From positions 27,531,958-27,595,957 of the forward strand of contig NC_089979.1 in the NCBI RefSeq assembly GCF_036417845.1: 64,000 nucleotides of DNA, given 5' to 3'. The DNA comes from Apteryx mantelli. Taxonomy: Eukaryota; Chordata; Aves; Apterygiformes; Apterygidae. Shown here one piece after another: positions 38,501 to 48,997 of the stretch. Below the pieces are notes generated by a model. It was not told where the DNA came from. It saw only the letters and a list, made by a program, of their open reading frames with translations, and did not search any database. Each line of letters begins with the position of its first letter. Position 1 is the stretch's first letter. The translations under genes and the position numbers were made by a program.

Positions 38501-41500
38501 GGCAGGCTAAATGCTTTGCAGTAATTGTAGATTCTCCAGCTGTTTGTTTCTGTCCTAAAACTATTAGTTTAAAATGTTTGCAGAAACGACAAAATCCTAA
38601 TATATATTATGTAGCTGACTGAGAATGTAATTAACTTTGATATGTTCATTGGGGATCTCACCATATCTTGAATTTACTCTTGGAAATTACACTTAGTAAC
38701 TTTCTGGAAAATATCTGCCATATGGAGTTGTGTTGAAGGAAGAATGACAGATTTACAATTCTGCTAAGATTTGCATCATAAAAAATATCCTGCAGATATA
38801 AAATAATTAAAATAACACTGAAGTACATGAGCTTTTCTTCTTTTAGAAGAAAGTATAAAAGCGAAGCATTCAACTGTTTACAACAGCTACTTGGCAGATA
38901 CAGGAATACAGTTTAACTTGAGAGTAAGAGGAACTGTGGGAAAAGAGGGATAAAGCATAAGAAGTCAGGGTAATGTGGCTTTCACAAGTCTTACCAGGGA
39001 AGTGATTCTTTAGAAATTAATTCCTTAAGTTTGGTCTTGAAATATGAGTGAAAGTTAGTGAATAAAGAAAATATTTGCCTGTTTCTTCTCTTCTTATTGG
39101 AATGTGCCTGTTTTCATAGTATAGAACTTATTTTCATAGCAATGTAAGTTTTTTGAGAAAGCAACAAAGAACATAAAGGGATTTACACTTTTATTTATTG
39201 AAATGTTATCAAGGTTTCAGTGCATGTTATTCCGAGTCCTAGAGTTTGCTAGATAGATTATCCGCTTGCAGTGAAGTTATGCTTTAGAACCTGAACTGTA
39301 ACTTAAATTAAATGGGATATATGTAAGCCAATTATTTAGGTACCTCAGTAAGTCTTTAGTTTATATACCAAAATGCTGAGAAATGGGTCTGTAGAAGTTC
39401 CAGGGTGAATTATCCTCTTGACCATTTCTTTTCATGTTTTGCTATATAGCTGACATAAGTTCTTCCTGGTTGAAACAAGTGATCTTACGTGTTACCATAA
39501 ACATAGTCACTGTATAACTGAGTGACATAGCTTTTGAGAGAGATTTATTTTGTAGAAATAAAATCATATCTTGTTCCCCAAGCTGTTTATAGTGCACTGA
39601 AGTGTTGTTTGCAGTACACTGAAGTGTTGTATCAAAACAAAAAGATGTTCTGTCAACAGTCTAAGTCCAAAGAAGGAGAAAGTCTATCAACTAGGTGTTC
39701 AGAAACTTGCCACTGGGAGTATTTTTTGTTGTGTTTGTTTGGAGTTTTTTTGTATGAATGTACCTATATGGGAGTGAGGAAGCAGTAAAGGAGAGAGTGT
39801 TATGATCGTGTGTTATGATATCAGAATAATGTTGTACTGAGTTTTTCAAGTTATCCGGCTAAGTGTACTGATTTTTAAAGTATTTGCTTGTGCAGTGTAT
39901 AGGGTGCAAGCTGACAGAAATATGATTGGGTGTTTAAGACCTTCTAATAGCTTAATTGGTTTTGTGTTCTTTAAGTTGTTACCAAGCTATCTAACTGGGA
40001 ATAAATCATTTTTAGTAATCATGCCTAATTAATTCTTGAGGATGTATTTAAGGAGGATGGCTTACTTGAGCAGGAACAGCAAGCAGAATTTGAGAGTCTA
40101 AACAGTAAAATAGCTGGAACTTTGAAACTTTGATATCAAACTTCCAGCTTTTTACTGTATTCTACTTTTAATGTCACTGGTAGCCTTCAGTTGTCTTTGA
40201 AACTTTTATATCAAAGATGATTGAAGGTTACCAGTGACATTAAAAGTAGAATACAGTCTGTACTTTAATAGACAAATATATTTATAGTCTGAAGTAGATT
40301 GGATTTAAGTCTGAAATGCTCTCTATTTGACTGCCCTGGAGATGGCCCTATGTAACTTCAGATGTTTTAAAATATTTATATAAGTTTTTACAAAATGAAG
40401 AAAGTTCCTATAAAACAGGTTTTCCTTTATAATTGTAAACCACTGCAAATGTAAAACAGCAGACTTTGTGCAAAGGGTTGGTGATATAATTTATTGCATT
40501 TTTCTTTGAAAACATACAAAAGGGGAAATAGCTCTGATGTTTAGAAAAAACTGTCATAAAATAAATAATGTGATAATACCTAGAATTGTAAATAGTAACA
40601 GCTGATATTCTATCTTTCAGAGTGCCCAAGGCCATTCTTCTTAATGAAGGGTGCAAGAAAATGTGTGATAGGCAAATAGAATGCAAAATACTCTCCTCCT
40701 AAGTTGTAGTTGAAACAAAGCAATAATGCTTTGGGTTACTTAGTTTATTCTTGATTTGTTTACCATCACTCTTGTCACTGAAACTCTGAGGGAAAAAGTA
40801 TAATTAGAAATGAGGTAACAGCTGGAGCAAGTGATACTGAGGGCTCACAAGTATCCTTGTATCATAGTGGGGAAGTAAACTTTGGATAACCCCTCCTGTC
40901 AGCTGAGCTGAAGGGTGATTAGCTTCAGGCTAGTGGAGTAATGATCAGCTGGGTGCTGTAGCATCTCCAGATCTAAGCTTTAAAGTTAAGAAATCTTTTA
41001 AAAATCGTTTCAGTTCTTTAGACACTGTTCTCTTTTTATCTTTAAGGGAGTAAACCAGATTGACAATGATCTGAAAGCAAGAGCCTCGGCATACAATAAT
41101 CTCAAAGGCAACCTTCAGAATCTGGAAAGAAAGAATGCGTAAGTAATGTGTGTTTGCTAATGCAGCATAATGAAGTTTTTTCACTGTGAAAAGTGAGTAA
41201 TGTGTGAATTCATACAAACTCTAAGCTTAGTATATTTTTTGAGGTGTTTATCAATCTTGAATAACAGCTATCATAAAAGAACATTTATTTACAGCTAACT
41301 TGCCTGTCTCACTTGTGATTGGTAAGTGATTGAGAAATGCACAAAAATATATACAAATAGTACAAATCACTGAACCTTTTGAGAGAAACTTGCTGTTTAT
41401 TTGGTATGTAACACTGCTACTTAGGTGTCTGTCTAAACAAGGAATTTTTTCCCTTTATACTGCTTGTGTTTTAAGCATATCTATATTAGTGTGTTTCTTC

Positions 41501-44500
41501 ACATAAGTACCCTGTCCCCTAAAATTAACCAGCAGAAAGATAGCTCTTGCCTGCATGCAGGTAATGATAAACTAAACAAGAACTGCTTGCTGTCTTGTCA
41601 TTACATGTGATGATCTGAAATACAGTTGAAGTACAGTAGTTATTCTGTGGAAATAGGGTTGTTATATTTGACCCAGTCCTGCCATTCTAGTTAATAGTAT
41701 AAGCCTGCTGGCTATGATTCAGATCTATGGATCGAACAAAGGACAGTTATTTCGAGTGGGCTATAAGTTGTTTTGTAATTTGTCAGCTAAAGTCCATTAA
41801 ATCTGTGTAGGTTTTCACTCTCTTGTGAATATTAGGCAATGTGACTCTTTAAATTTTCACTGAGGTTCTGTAGGTGTGTATGAGCTCGATTGTAACTCTG
41901 AGGCTTCATATACTAGAGTTTACTGAGATTTAATGCTTGTGTTTTTAAATCACTCCTAAAAAGAGCTTAAGTCTGTTTGGTATTGGGAATATGGAAATAA
42001 ATATTTTGCTGAATCGTGCAACATCAGCTACTGAAAAAACTTTCAGTGGCTTTAAACAGTAAGATATAATATGCATATCAGGACATTTTGTTTGCATAAC
42101 CTTCAATGCTTAAAAGAAATACATTTTTCTAAAAGGTTATACTAATTAAACACTAACTGTTGTCCAGACCAGTTCAAATCTTAAATATGTATTTTCTTTG
42201 CAGGGGAAGCTTGCTAACCAGAAGTCTTGCTGATATTGTAAAGAAAGAGGACTTTGTACTCGATTCAGAATATTTGGTCACATTATTAGTGGTTGTACCA
42301 AAGTAAGTTCATTACCTTGTCCTAAGAACAGAATAAAATAGTAAATCTAAATCAAATAGTAGATCCCACAACCATATGCTACTGTAAGAAAGGACATCTA
42401 AAATTGTTTTAGGTTTTCCTGCATGAACTAACACACACTTTTTGATGCTAAGCAGTGGCAAATGAGCCTGTGCACATGTATTGTTTGGGGTTTTTTTTCC
42501 ACAAGAGCTCATCATAAGGAATGATGAATGCTCATGGATCTCACTAATGAACTTGAAATCAAACTTATGTCTTGTAGCTAATATTAGTGATTCCTTTTCA
42601 TGCTGCAGAAGGTATCCTTATTAAAATAATTAGTACTGTGTTTAATGACTGAATTATCCTAGTTAGCTTTATGGTGGATTTCGCCATTTAGTGAGCAAAG
42701 TGTACTCTTAGTCTCCTTGCTGCACACTCTTCCAGATTGCCAGAACACTGCTTTTTTTAATATAAGTCTCTACCAACAGAATACTGCTTATGTCATGACA
42801 ATGGCTTGTTGGGAACAGGATGTTCCTTGTTTGAAATTAAAAAAGTCCCCCTACCAAGGAAAGTAGTGATAGAGATGTCCGTAAGACTGCTGTAAAGTGA
42901 GAAAATGGCTGAACCCTGGACAAATAGTTCTGTTGTCTTTGTAGCACCAGACTGTCTTTCTGGAATTGGGAGCAAGGTTAGTTTCTAATTGTTAAAGACA
43001 GCCACTAGACTGTACCTGAAGTAGTAGTTTGTGACATGTAAAATTGTGGGGAAGGCAAAACAGTTGCCATGCTTTTAGCAGAGAACTAGTGCTTAGTATA
43101 CCTTCACCCTTATTTTTCTTCTACCTGTGCCTTGGTTTTGATGTTGAAAGGGTGGAACACCTGCACCTTAAGCTAAAGAAAGGCAAGGCTTCCAAAATTC
43201 TCAGTGGTCTTTCAGGCGAGAGCAGGACTCAGAGGAACCCATTTGTAGTGGTGGAAAAAGTACTTCTTTTAATACTGCAGAGGAGTGGAGTTACGTATGG
43301 AGTTTTTGATAAACCTTGACAGTTAACTCCAATTAGTTGGTCCTCTGAGATCTATATTTAATTATGACTAATTTTGTTTCAGAGTTCTTTGATTTCAAAA
43401 ATTCTACACACGTGAACTTACATGAAGACTGAAGATAAAATATTTTTCTCACTTTTGCTATCATTGTAGTTTAGTTAGCAATAATGTTACAAAGAGGCTA
43501 TCAGGGACAGTCGTCCTTGTCTTGAGTATTTTTTGAAAACCTACAGCTGGGTGTTGGAAGATGTGATGACTAATGTTCTTAATTCTTTGGAAAAGCTTGA
43601 TCTGTTAATTAGGTTTCTATGTAAGATTTCTTACTATAGTACTAAAAATCTAACCATAACCTGTGTATTTTCTAGGTTAAATTATAATGACTGGGTTAAG
43701 CAATATGAAACACTAGCAGAGATGGTTGTACCACGTTCCAGCAAGTAAGATGTTAAATGCTAAATCTCATATTGGCTTGCATTATATCTTTAATTATGTT
43801 CTTTATTTGTAGTGACTTAGTTTTAAAGACTAGGCTAAAACTTGACAAAATTTTTAGCTTTATCTGGGTCAAGCTTGACTATGCTGTACTTGAGAAACAT
43901 TCAAAGGATCTCTAATTCTAGGGTTGACAAAGATATCAAACTCATTGTTTATGTGGGAAAGGCAATAGAATTGAAGAGGAAGGTTAGAATGCACCAGGTG
44001 CATTCAGCCAAGTGCATTCATCCTAGATCAGGTGTGTTCAGCTAATGCACGATGGGGGGGTAACAACAAACAGTAGCTGCCCTTTTGTAAGATTTATGCC
44101 AATACTCAAAGAATTTGAAACAAGTTACATATACCTTTTGAAAGGTGTTAGGGAGTGAAGAACTGGAAACGTAGATGGTTTTCCTCTGTGCAAAGAAAAG
44201 TAACTTGTCTCTTACCTGCTAACAAAGATACTTGGTACCATGCTGGTACTTGATGGGGAAGACTGAGGCCATGATTTGATGATACAGTTATGCCACTTTA
44301 ATCTCATTACCAAATAAAAAATACAGTCAACACATAGCACTAAGTGTTGCTGTGATATTAATTAGAACCAATAGTGAGGTTTTTATCAGGCAGATCTGAT
44401 ACTATCAGCTCTACCCCAGTTCTAAAATCTGAACTGCCTAGCTACACACTTGTTGGATCGACTTCAGTCTGCTGGGAGGTCTGCTAATGATTCTGTTTTA

Positions 44501-47500
44501 ATTACTGGGAAACCATGACCTAGATGTAGCATAAGAGGTGACTTGTTAAACTGTTGCATCATGCTTCATATGTCTTCAATAGGAAGACCATATGTCATTG
44601 AAGAACAGTCTAAACCTTCTCAAGCATTTTCCCCCAAGGTGAACTCTCAAAGTAAGCAGTATAGTACTGAAGTATAACAACAATAAATCTAAGAGTCTTC
44701 CTTAAAGCATAGGTAACACTTTTCCTTGCCAAACCCTGTCCTTTTAATTTCTTTTTCCATTTAAATAATGTAGTCTCAACATTTCAGAGTTAAACCAGCT
44801 TTAGATCCTTTGCTTGTAAAAATAATTTTAACTTGCAGAAATATCTAGACTTATATGAAGTGTTTCTACTTGGTGGGCTGTCTATTGAATGTGAAATGCC
44901 AACTGCCATTTCTTTAAGGGAGTAATTACAAGTGGTTGCCAAAGCTTTCTGTTGCAGGGTGTTTAATTTGGGAGTTAATCCCATGTAATTATCTACATTT
45001 ATATTCCTGCCTAAGTAGCAGTAAAGTACAACTTAAGCTATTGTATTTCAGATCTGTTGTGACTTGAACCATATTCATTCTGACACTTTTTTTTTTTCAA
45101 AATGTAGTGTTCTCTTTGAGGATCAAGATAGCTACCTTTGTAATGTCACCTTGTTCAGGAAGGCAGTGGATGACTTCAAGCATAAAGCCAGAGAATATAA
45201 GTAAGGCTTATTCTGTGTGTGTTCACATACGTGTGTGTTCTGTCTCTCATACTTTGAAGGATCTCTAGATAGCCACTTGTGATTTTATTCACTTCCAAAT
45301 GCAGATTTATGGTCCGTGACTTCCAGTATAATGAAGAAGAGATGAAAGCTGATAAAGAAGAAATGAATAGACTGTCAACTGACAAGAAGAAACAGTTTGT
45401 AAGTTTATATAAACTAGTCAGAAACCTGAGATTTCCAAGCACAGAGTAGTCTTAACTCAGACCAGAAATTGACAGGAAGATGCACTAATTTAATGCATCT
45501 TTAATTTTGGCTTGAGATGGACATATTGGTGGAGATGAAGTTTATACTTTGGCACACTTAAATCTCTAAATGTGATCTTTTCAGTTGAAGATGTGTGCGC
45601 AAATGTGGCCTCTGACTTCAGAGGCTGTTTATAATGGTCTAGTTTAAACTGCACTTGACCAGTTAGGGGCTGCAGTAGTGCTTACGGATTACCTGGACGC
45701 AGGAGAATTTGGAGAGAAATCCTAGTGCTGTCTGGTAGTTCAAGCCAGGCCATTGCAATAGGCCTATTGGACTCTGAGTTGACTGGTTGTTGCTGCATCA
45801 TGATGTCATGAACTTGTGGTTCTGAGAAAGCATTGGAGGGATGAGATAGCACAGCCAGCCTGCAACCCAGATAATCTGCTCAGGAATAACTGAGTTTCCT
45901 GTAGCACACGTGCTCAGAACTGTGTTGAACCAAACGCTGAAATGGCAGCTAATCATATATGAAGCTTGAAAATAGACAAGCATTTGGAAGAAGTAATGAG
46001 ATATTATTGAAATGGTTCTTAATACAGTCAGTCCACAAGTGGGACAGTGAACACAAGAGAAGTGAAATCTTGTGAAACTTTTCGCTCCATACTGAAACAC
46101 CCTTGAGCCATTATGTCAGCTGTGCCTTTAAGTTGTCTTCATATCATGATAAACATATTAAATATCTGCTTAAACATGCTTAATAGGCTGAATCTTTTTC
46201 TGAATTTGGTATATAGATTTTCTGTCTTTCTCTTCCCTTTCACAGGGGCCTCTGGTTCGGTGGCTGAAAGTTAATTTCAGTGAAGCTTTCATTGCATGGA
46301 TTCATGTAAAAGCATTAAGAGTTTTTGTTGAATCTGTTCTAAGGTAAAGAGCCAGAGACCTGAACAGTGCTTTTATTCCTAGACTTTGTAATAAGTTACG
46401 TGTAGGTTGGGCTTGCCCAACCGAGATATGTGAATGCTGCTTTTCTGGGCAGGACAAGGGGCAGGGCAGCAAGCACAGCTGGTGACTTAGCTCTTCTTGC
46501 CAATTGGGAACCTGAGCAAAGTAGTTGAGAAACCCTTGAGGTAGATAACTGTTTATCTTGCCCCTTGGAGATATTTTTTTCCCAGTGTTTTAGGAATTAA
46601 GGACTCAGCAAGGCACTTTTACTGACTCCTAGCTTGCTCAAACTGAGCAGCTTGTTTTAAAAAAACAAAACAAAAAACCCTTCTATTTCTGTGAGGAAAT
46701 GTGAATATTTCATAATGAAAAATATTCAGGCTTTGAGTAATACAGCTTGACATCTTGAAATGCTAATACACAGCAATTCTTGTTCAATATTCTCACTGGA
46801 AAATTTCTCTTTGCATTTGTTTTCTTCCTACGTATCCAGAAGTATTGCTAGTAAGTTTGAATAAAAAATAGCTGTAGTGATTCTGCAAAAGGAGTGACTT
46901 GTTTTTTAGAGCAGACAGTACTTCGGCCTCCGTCAGTCAGAACACTGGAAGTTTTTTTGGAGGTCTGGGGTTTGTTTTTTTGTGTGTGTGTTAATTTTAG
47001 TACGGATTATTTTAGGGAGACAGTCAGGGGGGAAATCACGTTAACTTAGTCTGTTTTGTAATAGCTACAGGCTTATTTTGAGAAAAATTTGAGTAAGGAA
47101 GGCAGTTGGACTTGACTTGAAAATCATCATATCTTTCCACATATCTAGAAAGGAAGATTTCAGTAGAGATTAGATTCTCCATCTAGTGGCATAAGCAAAA
47201 TCTTACAAGTAAACTAATGGGAATGTTCAAAACAGTCCAAGACTTTGGGTAACTTTTTTGAGGATTGTGCTAAGCACTCAAGGATTTAAAAGAATTTAAA
47301 CTACTGTTTTGTTATTTTAAACTTGAAGAAAAAAGTTCTATTTTGTTGATGTTTTATTATGAACTGTAGATACGGAATGGTATTTCCAAAAAAAAAAAAA
47401 AGCACAAACAAAAAAACCCCCAGAATTTTCTCCCCTTCAGAAATAGAATACTTTCTCAAAATGGAATAAGATTCTACTTCTAAAGGATAGGTTAACCTAA

Positions 47501-48997
47501 GGCCTATTTTAGCATTTTCAGAGCTTTCTGCTTGATTTCCTCAGGTATGGCTTGCCAGTTAACTTTCAGGCAATGCTCCTTCAGCCTAATAAGAAAACAA
47601 TGAAAAAACTGAGGGAGGTTTTGTATGACTTATACAAGCACCTTGACAGCAGTGCAGCGGCTATCATTGATGTAAGTATTTTTGTAACTGCTACTCCTAT
47701 TCAATACTAAGTTTAATCTGTTTAAACAAAAGAAGTCTCTTTAGCTTCATTAAAAAGCCATGCCTCTATCCATATTCTCCATCATTCTCTCCCAGTACAC
47801 AGAATTATAATTCTCCTTACAAAAATGCTACTTCTACCTTATCTCCTTTCAAAAAAGGGTAGTATTTTGAGTTGTAGCTAGTGCACTTGAAGAGCTGTCT
47901 GGTTTAAGTCCTGTGTTATTTCTTTTTACAGCATTCTTCCCTACTGCAAAGGGAAGGATGTCCTACGGACTGCATACATGTTCACATCCTCAAAGAATTC
48001 AAAGTTAGTTTTGGTATGGAATTAGGCTTAAGGAACTTGAACACATTTCGTGTGGTCTTTTTTGAGAATAGAAAGAATACTAAAAATTATTTTCCACAGT
48101 CTAAGGTAACAGTGGCATTAACATACTAAAGTGAATTTTTTTTTTGGTGGTGTTGCTGTCTTTTGTTTTTAATTTAGCTTCATTGTCCTTCTGTGCTGAA
48201 GGATACTGAATTGATGTCAAGATGGAGTCATGTAGAGGTTTCCATCTATAGAGATGTCTGATTTTCATGTTTAAAACTGATTTGTAGGGAGGCTTATTCT
48301 ACTGTTTGTTTTGTATTGAAAAGCACTGCTTTACATAGATAGTTAAAAATTAACCAAAGATAGACCACACAGTGAGTTCAACTGAATAAAATAATTGTTT
48401 TTCTCCAAAGTACTTCAAGGCTGCTTTGGGGATAGGGATGTGACAATTAAGGTGAAAATTAAAGATGCTGAACTTCATGTAAATTCCTGAATCATTCAAG
48501 TACCCCATAACATCATTCTCATAAACTTGCTGTGTTTGGAAGTAGCGAAACAGCATTGTAGTCCTTTTTCTTCCATTTAGTGGCAGTATGTTTACTACAG
48601 CAACACATGTGCATTATTGATGCAAAGCTACGTAGATTTTTGAAAAAGTACTTGTATTTCATTTTGAAAAGCATTGTTACCCTTTTGTTAAAAGTTCTGG
48701 GGGAGGGGGTTGTGGTGGTTTTTGGGGTGTGGTGGTTTTTGTTTTTTTTTCTGTTGCTTAAATAGTCACTTGAACATGAAAATTTAAGCTTGAGGTCTTG
48801 CCTGACCTATTTGCTTCTCAAACATCTGAATGTTTCATCTGCTTCTGAATAAGAATCTGATGAACTGTAAAAGCATAACTGGTTTCAAAACTCTTTTGTA
48901 GGCAACTATGGATATTCCAGGCTTAAACCTCAGTCAACAGGAATACTATCCGTATGTGTATTACAAGATTGATTGCAATTTGCTGGAATTCAAGTAG
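32412..48997 (+). CDS. ATP6V1C1: V-type proton ATPase subunit C1, spliced CDS
   Basis: Twelve coding exons join to 1,149 bases, a 382-residue protein plus stop, the usual length of this subunit. Coding parts: 32412-32543, 35083-35150, 36536-36621, 37616-37710, 41047-41138, 42204-42302, 43676-43744, 45108-45200, 45305-45398, 46246-46343, 47545-47671 and 48902-48997. Recognition rests on family stretches such as [57 protein letters not shown] and [20 protein letters not shown]. Subunit C belongs to the peripheral stalk of the V1 sector. Its middle part forms the head that binds an E-G stalk; its N- and C-terminal parts form the foot contacting another E-G stalk and the a subunit. It is needed for V1-V0 coupling, and its release accompanies reversible disassembly. 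The start is the first ATG of exon 2, with A at -3. The reading frame is intact and differs from remembered human C1 by scattered conservative changes. C1, not C2, because it lacks the C2-type insert before GPLVRWL. Confidence 0.97.
32544..35082 (+). other. ATP6V1C1: ATP6V1C1 intron 2
   Basis: About 2.5 kb between donor GTGTGT and acceptor TTCCTTCTAG. It is AT-rich unique sequence with no recognised repeat or exon. Confidence 0.8.
35083..35150 (+). other. ATP6V1C1: ATP6V1C1 exon 3
   Basis: 68 bases coding [18 protein letters not shown] and onwards to AFVEG. It enters in phase 0 and ends two bases into a glycine codon before GTAACA. Confidence 0.95.
35267..35475 (-). mobile_element. CR1 LINE 3'-end fragment, minus strand
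   Basis: About 210 bases read as the reverse complement of a CR1 3' terminus. It starts with CACAGAATCTCAGAATAG, the complement of the ATTCT-rich CR1 tail, and continues through GGTCCAACCCCTCCTGCTCAA and CCTCCCTGGGCAACCTGCTC, typical CR1 3' UTR words. It is heavily 5'-truncated and has no coding part. CR1 elements are the commonest interspersed repeats in birds. Confidence 0.93.
36486..36505. repeat. T20 homopolymer before exon 4
   Basis: Twenty consecutive Ts preceded by a duplicated CACTC-T-run unit. It is part of the polypyrimidine region of the exon 4 acceptor and likely to be length-variable. Confidence 0.85.
36536..36621 (+). other. ATP6V1C1: ATP6V1C1 exon 4
   Basis: 86 bases code [19 protein letters not shown] and QENLLANG. 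The acceptor is TTTGTTTTTCAG and the donor G|GTAAAA. It enters after two bases of a glycine codon and exits one base into a valine codon. Confidence 0.95.
36622..37615 (+). other. ATP6V1C1: ATP6V1C1 intron 4
   Basis: About 1 kb, GTAAAA to ACATTTCAG. No repeat or exon recognised. Confidence 0.85.
37616..37710 (+). other. ATP6V1C1: ATP6V1C1 exon 5
   Basis: 95 bases code (V)[17 protein letters not shown] and [14 protein letters not shown]. Ends in phase 0 at AAAG|GTAAAA. Confidence 0.95.
37711..41046 (+). other. ATP6V1C1: ATP6V1C1 intron 5, with double hairpin
   Basis: About 3.3 kb. Contains an 18-base near-perfect direct repeat (39,591-39,608 and 39,613-39,630, 17 of 18 matching) and the nested inverted repeats at 40,103-40,257. 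No coding exon recognised. Confidence 0.8.
40103..40257. repeat. Two abutting long hairpins sharing one core sequence
   Basis: Hairpin 1 pairs 40,103-40,125 with 40,136-40,157 (one bulge and one mismatch) around a 10-base loop. Hairpin 2 pairs 40,154-40,191 with 40,220-40,257. These are 38-base arms that differ from perfect complementarity at two places, both G-U pairs in plus-strand RNA. After a 2x2 internal loop, a 7-bp inner stem (40,194-40,200 with 40,211-40,217) closes on a 10-base loop. The cores of the two hairpins (40,121-40,140 and 40,196-40,215) match at 19 of 20 bases. It lies in the sense orientation of ATP6V1C1 intron 5. Confidence 0.9.
41047..41138 (+). other. ATP6V1C1: ATP6V1C1 exon 6
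   Basis: 92 bases code [20 protein letters not shown] and [10 protein letters not shown], ending two bases into an alanine codon at GC|GTAAGT. The acceptor is TTTTATCTTTAAG. Confidence 0.95.
41139..42203 (+). other. ATP6V1C1: ATP6V1C1 intron 6
   Basis: About 1.1 kb, GTAAGT to TTTCTTTGCAG. No repeat or exon recognised. Confidence 0.85.
42204..42302 (+). other. ATP6V1C1: ATP6V1C1 exon 7
   Basis: 99 bases code [20 protein letters not shown] and [12 protein letters not shown](K). The donor is AA|GTAAGT. This begins the central head-forming part of the protein by comparison with the family. Confidence 0.95.
42303..43675 (+). other. ATP6V1C1: ATP6V1C1 intron 7
   Basis: About 1.4 kb, GTAAGT to GTATTTTCTAG. 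No repeat or exon recognised. Confidence 0.85.
43676..43744 (+). other. ATP6V1C1: ATP6V1C1 exon 8
   Basis: 69 bases code [20 protein letters not shown] and SS, ending two bases into an asparagine codon at AA|GTAAGA. Confidence 0.95.
43745..45107 (+). other. ATP6V1C1: ATP6V1C1 intron 8
   Basis: About 1.4 kb. Contains a short cluster of GTGCATTC-like words at 43,987-44,040, including a 19-base palindrome centred on an E-box-like CACC-A-GGTG. No exon recognised. Confidence 0.8.
45108..45200 (+). other. ATP6V1C1: ATP6V1C1 exon 9
   Basis: 93 bases code [20 protein letters not shown] and [10 protein letters not shown]. The acceptor is TTTTTTTTTCAAAATGTAG and the donor AA|GTAAGG. Confidence 0.95.
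45305..45398 (+). other. ATP6V1C1: ATP6V1C1 exon 10 (after a 104-base intron)
   Basis: 94 bases code [20 protein letters not shown] and [11 protein letters not shown], a charged helical stretch. The preceding intron (45,201-45,304) is only 104 bases long. Ends in phase 0 at TTT|GTAAGT, the point where the C2 paralogue can carry an insert. Confidence 0.95.
45399..46245 (+). other. ATP6V1C1: ATP6V1C1 intron 10
   Basis: About 0.85 kb, GTAAGT to CCCTTTCACAG. I see no in-frame insert exon of the C2 type here. Confidence 0.8.
46246..46343 (+). other. ATP6V1C1: ATP6V1C1 exon 11
   Basis: 98 bases code [20 protein letters not shown] and [12 protein letters not shown], the most conserved block of subunit C. 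Ends two bases into an arginine codon at AG|GTAAAG. Confidence 0.96.
46344..47544 (+). other. ATP6V1C1: ATP6V1C1 intron 11
   Basis: About 1.2 kb. Contains an A-rich run at about 47,389-47,401 followed by CACAAAC-A-run-CCCCC. No exon recognised. Confidence 0.8.
47545..47671 (+). other. ATP6V1C1: ATP6V1C1 exon 12
   Basis: 127 bases code [20 protein letters not shown] and [20 protein letters not shown] to ID (residue 351). Ends in phase 0 at GAT|GTAAGT. Confidence 0.96.
47932..48105 (+). other. Candidate frame-preserving cassette exon in intron 12
   Basis: A pyrimidine-rich acceptor (TTTCTTTTTACAG) ends at 47,931 and an AAG|GTAACA donor follows 48,105. The 174 bases between are a multiple of three and open in the phase set by exon 12 (phase 0 in and out). 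Inclusion would add 58 residues, beginning [14 protein letters not shown] and ending KNYFPQSK, after residue 351. No known ATP6V1C1 isoform with such an insert comes to mind, and 58 open codons arise by chance fairly often. It may be a lineage-specific exon or a pseudo-exon. Confidence 0.3.
48699..48735 (+). other. G-rich tract, potential quadruplex
   Basis: Runs of five, five and four Gs plus several GG pairs occur within 37 bases, about 165 bases upstream of the last-exon acceptor and followed by a T-run. In the transcript this could form a G-quadruplex near the final splice site. Confidence 0.4.

Larger units (their letters stand above)
47672..48901 (+). other. ATP6V1C1: ATP6V1C1 intron 12
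   Basis: About 1.2 kb. Holds the candidate 58-codon cassette exon at 47,932-48,105 and a G-rich tract at 48,699-48,735. Confidence 0.8.

Noticed and set aside
45399..46245. Possible C2-type insert exon before GPLVRWL
   Set aside because: I looked for an in-phase exon with splice sites at the position where the C2 paralogue carries its insert and found none convincing.
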